NCBI GenBank assembly: GCA_028276205.1
Contig: JAPYWU010000010.1
Location: 1-17,630, forward strand
Direction: 5' to 3'
Source: Dictyoglomaceae bacterium
GTDB lineage: Bacteria > Dictyoglomota > Dictyoglomia > Dictyoglomales > Dictyoglomaceae
Length of the DNA stretch: 17,630 nt
This document shows positions 13,487 to 17,630 of the stretch, in pieces. The first letter of the stretch is position 1. Each line of letters opens with the position of its first letter. The position numbers and the translations under genes are program-made. Below the pieces are notes generated by a model that worked only from the letters and a program-made list of their open reading frames with translations, made no database searches and was not told where the DNA came from.

Positions 13487-14761
13487 ATGAGAAGAAATTT
13501 TAGATTATTGATGATCTTGTTAGTTTTAGTCTGTTTCTTATTAGCCATTTCTCCAGCTCAACAGCAGGTTACTTTAAGAATTATTTGGTGGGGCTCTCAG
13601 GATAGACACAATAGAACTTTAAAAGTTATTGATTTATTCCAAAAGAAGTATCCCAACATAAAGATAGTAGCTGAGTATACTGGGTGGTCTGAGTATTATA
13701 CAAAGCTCACTACTATGGCTGCTGGTGGTAATTTACCAGATATAATGCAACAGGATCATGCCTATCTAAGAGGATGGGTAGAAAAAGGATTTTTGCTTCC
13801 TTTGGATGATTTAGTGGCTCAAGGAGTAATAAATCTCAAGGATGTGGCAAAAAATATAGTAGATGCTGGAAAATTATATGGAAAACTTTATGCTATAAAC
13901 TTAGGTAATAACTCTCAAGCCTTTGCTATTGATCCTGAAGTCTTTAGAAAAGCAGGTGTACCTTTACCTCCAACTTTATGGACATGGGAAGATTTCAAGA
14001 GAATTGCAAGAATAATTCATAGAAAACTTGGTATATATGGAGCAGCAGAAAACTTAGGAGACCATAACGTATTTAGAGTATGGACTATAGAAAATGGTGG
14101 ATATCTATTTAGTGAGGATGGAAAATCTCTTGGATATGAAGATGATAATGTTTATGCCAGCTTCTATAGAATGCTTCTTGAATTACAAGATGAGGGTGTA
14201 ATTCCATCAAGAGATGTGGAAGTAGCAAGAGGAAGCGTAAGCCCTGAGCAAAGATTCATTTGTCTTGGAAAATCTGCCATGCAATTTACATGGAGTAACC
14301 AGCTTACCGCTATGAGTCAAGCTCTAAAAGGAAAACAATTAAGACTCTATATGCTTCCTACACTAAATGGAAAAGTAGGTAACTTCTTAAAGCCTTCTAT
14401 GTTTTTTGCAATAAACGCAAAAACTAAATATCCAAAAGAAGCTGCGACCTTTATAAACTTCTTTATCAATGATATTGAGGCAGCAAAGATATTAATGGCA
14501 GAAAGAGGAGTGCCTATTTCTAAGAAAGTACAACTTGCTCTAAAACCCCTTCTCACTCCAGTGGAGAAAGAGATGTTTAATTTCATATCTGTAGTTGAAA
14601 AATATGGAGCTCCAACTCCAGCACCTGATCCAGAAAGATGGCAAGAGATTTATAACAACGTATATACTCCTCTTTATGATCAAATTATGTACAAGAAGAT
14701 TACCCCAGAAGAAGCAGCAAAGAAGTTTAGAGAACAAGTAATGCAGATATTAAAAAGGTAA
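13487..14761 (+). CDS. CUT1-type ABC transporter sugar-binding protein (third operon)
   Basis: A 424-aa family 1 solute-binding protein. Residues 1-24 form a signal peptide (MRRNFR, Leu/Val core, likely cut after SPA). The single Cys in the core is preceded by Val, so it is not a lipobox. The mature protein opens with VTLRIIWWGSQDRHNRT, and the classic family motif LTTMAAGGNLPDIMQQD is at about residues 74-90. A GGGGGG site lies upstream of the ATG. The downstream glycoside hydrolase suggests an alpha-galacturonide or pectin oligomer as ligand, as proposed for the lpl operon of Bacillus. That ligand is inference. A strong terminator follows and separates it from the permeases. Confidence 0.9.
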   Translation: MRRNFRLLMILLVLVCFLLAISPAQQQVTLRIIWWGSQDRHNRTLKVIDLFQKKYPNIKIVAEYTGWSEYYTKLTTMAAGGNLPDIMQQDHAYLRGWVEKGFLLPLDDLVAQGVINLKDVAKNIVDAGKLYGKLYAINLGNNSQAFAIDPEVFRKAGVPLPPTLWTWEDFKRIARIIHRKLGIYGAAENLGDHNVFRVWTIENGGYLFSEDGKSLGYEDDNVYASFYRMLLELQDEGVIPSRDVEVARGSVSPEQRFICLGKSAMQFTWSNQLTAMSQALKGKQLRLYMLPTLNGKVGNFLKPSMFFAINAKTKYPKEAATFINFFINDIEAAKILMAERGVPISKKVQLALKPLLTPVEKEMFNFISVVEKYGAPTPAPDPERWQEIYNNVYTPLYDQIMYKKITPEEAAKKFREQVMQILKR

Positions 14762-14775
14762 GTAGATCTTATTGG

Positions 14776-14811
14776 GGGAAGGGAGTTTGCCTCCCTTCCC
14801 TATTATATTTT
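14776..14811 (+). terminator. Terminator between binding protein and permease (third operon)
   Basis: GGGAAGGGAG (14776-14785) and CTCCCTTCCC (14791-14800) form a perfect 10-bp stem with a 5-nt loop, followed by TATTATATTTT. It lies 21 nt before the first permease start, at the same place as the terminator at 9471, and probably gives partial termination that favours the binding protein. Confidence 0.82.
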
Positions 14812-14831
14812 GAGGAGGTAATAGAGGATAT

Positions 14832-15737
14832 ATGAAAAACATTTCTAAGAAGAAAAAACATGATTTACTTATGGGGTATCTTTTTGTAAGCCCTTGGTTG
14901 ATAGGTTTCATTGCCTTTATAATTTTTCCTCTTGTAACTTCTTTGTACCTTTCATTTACCAGATATGATATTTTGACTCCACCAAGATGGATTGGGCTTC
15001 AGAATTGGATAAGAATGTTTACACAAGATCCCAGATTTTGGAATGCTACAAAGGCGACCTTTAAATATGTTTTATTTGAAGTACCATTAAGGCTTACTTT
15101 TGCTTTTATTGTTGCTCTTATATTTAGTATGAAAGAAAGTAAAGTTCTTAATTTATATCGTGCTATCTATTATATACCTTCTCTTATTGGTGGAAGTGTT
15201 GCTATAGCAGTAGTCTGGAGACAGATATGGGGATATGATGGAATTATTAATGCTCTTCTTTCTATTTTTGGAATTCATGGTATAAATTGGCTTGGAGATA
15301 CTCGTACTGCTATATGGACTCTTATTTTACTTGCAGTTTGGCAGTTTGGATCTCCTATGTTAATATTTTTGGCAGCGTTAAAACAGGTTCCTACTGAGCT
15401 TTATGAAGCTGCAACCATTGATGGTGCAAGTTTTTGGAAAAGACTCACATCTATTACTCTTCCTATGATTACACCAGTTATTCTTTTTAATCTTATTAAC
15501 CAGATGATACATGGTTTTATGGCCTTTACACAGTCCTATATTATTACTCAGGGAGGTCCCTTGGATTCAACTTTGTTCTATGCAGTTTACATGTATAGGA
15601 AGGCTTTTAATGATTTTGAAATGGGTTATGCTTCAGCGCTTGCCTGGTTTATGTTAGCTTTGGTTGGCTTATTCACTATTATCATTTTCAAGACCTCTAA
15701 TCGTTGGGTTTATTATGAAGCAGAGGAGGGAGTATAA
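14832..15737 (+). CDS. CUT1 ABC transporter permease (MalF/LplB type)
   Basis: A 301-aa channel subunit of the third transporter. A basic N-terminus (SKKKKH) precedes the first membrane segment at about 13-41. Further segments lie near 75-99, 111-130, 160-182, 213-235 and 265-288. The EAA loop is at about 191-211 (YEAATIDGASFWKRLTSITLP), fully conserved in Ala-Ala, Asp-Gly-Ala and Leu-Pro. Ribosome sites GAGGAGGT and AGAGGA lie upstream of the ATG. It depends on read-through of the terminator at 14776. The following GTG-started permease begins immediately after the stop. It fits the two-permease plan of the lplABCD operon of Bacillus. Confidence 0.92.
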   Translation: MKNISKKKKHDLLMGYLFVSPWLIGFIAFIIFPLVTSLYLSFTRYDILTPPRWIGLQNWIRMFTQDPRFWNATKATFKYVLFEVPLRLTFAFIVALIFSMKESKVLNLYRAIYYIPSLIGGSVAIAVVWRQIWGYDGIINALLSIFGIHGINWLGDTRTAIWTLILLAVWQFGSPMLIFLAALKQVPTELYEAATIDGASFWKRLTSITLPMITPVILFNLINQMIHGFMAFTQSYIITQGGPLDSTLFYAVYMYRKAFNDFEMGYASALAWFMLALVGLFTIIIFKTSNRWVYYEAEEGV

Positions 15738-16577
15738 GTGAAAAGAAAAACTTTGAATAATATTATTTATTATACCTTTGTTACTCTTCTTGCCTTTATT
15801 ATGGTATATCCAGCCTTGTGGATGTTAAGTAGCTCTTTTAAACAGCCATGGGAGATTTTTAGTGATGTTTTAAATCTTATACCCAGGGAGCCCACAATAA
15901 ACAACTATATAGAGGGATGGAAGGGATTTGGTGGTATAACATTTGCTACATTCTTTAAAAACTCCTTTATATTGGCAGGGCTTAATACTATTGGAACAGT
16001 TATATCTTCAACTCTTGTAGCCTATGGGCTTGCCAGAATTCCTTTTGCAGGAAGAAAAATTATATTTACCACTGTAATTCTTACATTGATGCTTCCTATG
16101 CAGGTTCAGATTGTACCAAGGTATATTTTATTTTCTAAGCTTGGATGGATAAATACATTTAAACCTCTTGTAGTACCCGCATTTCTTGGGGGTCCTTTCT
16201 TTATATTTATGATTATGCAGTTTATTAGGGGAATACCTAAGGAACTTGATGAGTCTGCGTTTATTGATGGAGCAGGAAGATTTGGTATTTTTTATCATAT
16301 TATTCTCCCCAATTTAAAACCAGTAGTTACTACTGCCACCATATTCTCTTTCTATTGGGCATGGAATGATTTCATGGGACCTTTGGTATATTTAAATAGT
16401 CCTGAAAAATATCCAGTATCAGTGGCATTAAGAGCTTTTTCAGATCCTTCTGCAGTAACTAATTGGGGAGCAGTTTTTGCTATGTCTACTTTATCTTTAC
16501 TTCCTGTGCTTATATTATTTGTATTCTTCCAGAAATATATCGTACAAGGTGTAACTACATCAGGACTCAGAGGATAG
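15738..16577 (+). CDS. CUT1 ABC transporter permease (MalG/LplC type)
   Basis: The second channel subunit of the third transporter, 279 aa. It starts with GTG directly after the stop of the previous gene (no gap), with GAGGAGGGA inside that gene's end as ribosome site. The N-terminus MKRKTLNN leads into a membrane segment at about 10-31. The EAA loop is at about 171-191 (DESAFIDGAGRFGIFYHIIL), with Asp-Gly-Ala and a following Pro. The C-terminus ends in the QKYIVQGVTTSGLRG-type tail (265-279), typical of MalG-like proteins. No ATPase gene follows; the next gene is the glycoside hydrolase after 20 nt. A shared ATPase, such as the one at 3408 or one elsewhere, is needed. Confidence 0.92.
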   Translation: MKRKTLNNIIYYTFVTLLAFIMVYPALWMLSSSFKQPWEIFSDVLNLIPREPTINNYIEGWKGFGGITFATFFKNSFILAGLNTIGTVISSTLVAYGLARIPFAGRKIIFTTVILTLMLPMQVQIVPRYILFSKLGWINTFKPLVVPAFLGGPFFIFMIMQFIRGIPKELDESAFIDGAGRFGIFYHIILPNLKPVVTTATIFSFYWAWNDFMGPLVYLNSPEKYPVSVALRAFSDPSAVTNWGAVFAMSTLSLLPVLILFVFFQKYIVQGVTTSGLRG

Positions 16578-16597
16578 AAGGGAGGAGAAATTGAAAA

Positions 16598-17630
16598 ATG
16601 GATAATGTAAAGATAGCTTACATTGGTGGAGGATCTAAGGGTTGGGCTTGGAAGTTTATGGCAGATCTTGCTCTTGAAGAGAGTTTTTCTGGGGAAGTGA
16701 GACTTTATGATATAAATTTTGAGGCTGCAAAAACTAATGAGATTATTGGAAATAGAATAAGTGAGCAGAAATCTGCCAAAACTAAATGGAGATATAGAGC
16801 AGTAAAAGAGATAGGGGAAGCGTTAGAAGGTGCAGATTTTATTGTTATTTCTATTCTTCCAGGCACATTGGATGAAATGGAGATAGATGTACATCTTCCA
16901 GAGAAGTATGGTATTTATCAGTCAGTGGGTGATACACCTGGACCTGGAGGAGTTATAAGAGCCTTAAGAACTATACCTATATATATAGAATTTGCTGAGG
17001 CTATTAGAAAATACTCTCCCACTTCCTGGGTTATTAATTACACAAATCCTATGGCTCTTTGCGTGAGGACTCTATATGCAGTATTTCCTAAGGTAAAAGC
17101 CATAGGTTGTTGCCATGAAGTTTTTAAAATTCCTAAGCTTTTGTCTCTCATGTTAAAGGAAAAGGAGAATATTGATGTTTCTCCTTCTGAGATAAGGCAA
17201 AATGTTTTAGGAATTAATCATTTTACATGGGTAGATAAGATTTCTTACAAAAATAAGGATTTATTACCTATTTATGGTGAATTTGCCGAGAAATATTATT
17301 ATGAGGGTTATGAAGAAGAGAAAGGTAGATGGACATGGGACTATTTTTCATCTGCTAATAGAGTAAAATTTGATCTTTATAAAAGATACGGAATAATTGC
17401 AGCTGCTGGTGATAGACATTTGGCAGAATTTTTCCCTGCCTACTGGTATTTGGAAAATCCTGAAAAAGTAAAAGAATGGAAGTTCTCCCTAACTCCTGTA
17501 TCCTTTAGAAGACAGCAAGCAAAAGAGCTTTATGAAATGAGTCAAAAGCTTGCTAATGGAGAGATGGAATTTCCTATTAAACCTTCTGGCGAGGTAGGAG
17601 TCCAAATAATGAAAGCTCTTCTTGGTCTTT
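16598..17630 (+). CDS. lplD: GH4 family glycosidase, probable alpha-galacturonidase (LplD type), 3' end outside window
   Basis: 344 codons are present and the frame is open to the window edge; full-length members have about 430-480 residues. Family 4 glycosidases use NAD and a divalent metal in an oxidation-elimination mechanism. Visible features: NAD-binding loop IGGGSKGW (9-16), VINYTNPMA (about 145-153), the CHEV motif at 172-175 and His208 in GINHFTW. Cys172 and His208 are the expected metal ligands. CHEV in place of the CHS/CHG seen in other GH4 enzymes is reported as the mark of alpha-galacturonidases such as Bacillus LplD. The ATG at 16598 follows GGAGGAG by about 10 nt. Position after two permeases matches lplABCD. 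The expected product is free galacturonate from imported alpha-galacturonides. Alpha-glucuronidase is the main alternative. Confidence 0.85.
   Translation, partial: MDNVKIAYIGGGSKGWAWKFMADLALEESFSGEVRLYDINFEAAKTNEIIGNRISEQKSAKTKWRYRAVKEIGEALEGADFIVISILPGTLDEMEIDVHLPEKYGIYQSVGDTPGPGGVIRALRTIPIYIEFAEAIRKYSPTSWVINYTNPMALCVRTLYAVFPKVKAIGCCHEVFKIPKLLSLMLKEKENIDVSPSEIRQNVLGINHFTWVDKISYKNKDLLPIYGEFAEKYYYEGYEEEKGRWTWDYFSSANRVKFDLYKRYGIIAAAGDRHLAEFFPAYWYLENPEKVKEWKFSLTPVSFRRQQAKELYEMSQKLANGEMEFPIKPSGEVGVQIMKALLGL

Noticed and set aside
1..17630. CRISPR array, tRNA/rRNA genes or a known riboswitch
   Set aside because: No regularly spaced repeats were seen. No cloverleaf or rRNA-like stretch was found between the genes. 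The leaders at 172-248 and 13374-13486 show no conserved riboswitch core that I recognise.

Overview
The window comes from an AT-rich, anaerobe-like thermophilic bacterium. Dictyoglomus is the best guess, with a Thermotogales-like or other thermophilic host as the alternative. The guess rests on low GC content, strong AAGGAGGT-type ribosome binding sites, tightly packed sugar-uptake operons and close resemblance to Thermotoga-type inositol genes. All three solute-binding proteins carry ordinary signal peptides with no lipobox cysteine. That fits periplasmic proteins of a double-membraned cell better than a Gram-positive one. The taxonomic call is inference. Every gene found lies on the + strand.

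Layout. (1) Positions 1-134 are the right end of an insertion sequence. (2) Positions 143-6142 are a first operon behind a good promoter: a complete CUT1 sugar ABC transporter (binding protein, two permeases, MalK-type ATPase), a small exported protein of unknown function and a TIM-barrel sugar isomerase/epimerase. (3) Positions 6145-8398 hold iolM and iolN behind a LacI-type operator, ending in a terminator. (4) Positions 8386-12895 hold a CUT2 (ribose-type) transporter followed by iolO and a PfkB-family kinase, behind a second copy of the same operator. (5) Positions 12980-13336 are an internally deleted relative of the IS at the left edge. (6) Positions 13345-17630 are a third sugar operon: a CUT1 binding protein, two permeases and a family 4 glycoside hydrolase with the CHEV motif of alpha-galacturonidases, cut by the window edge.

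How the genes fit together. IolM, IolN and IolO are three consecutive enzymes of the inositol route known from Thermotoga maritima: scyllo-inosose to 3-dehydro-scyllo-inosose, to 5-keto-L-gluconate, to D-tagaturonate. The first enzyme, myo-inositol 2-dehydrogenase (IolG), is not in the window. The shared operator links the CUT2 transporter to this pathway, whereas Thermotoga uses a CUT1 transporter for inositol. The third operon looks made for alpha-galacturonides. Galacturonate is normally isomerised to D-tagaturonate, so the inositol and pectin routes would meet at the same intermediate.

Regulatory structure. All three transporter operons have a strong hairpin at the junction between binding protein and first permease. 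Two are terminator-like; in the first operon the hairpin lies inside the permease reading frame. This probably lets the binding protein be made in excess. The two IS right ends are in direct orientation, and each stops exactly 8 nt before the -35 box of a CUT1 operon.
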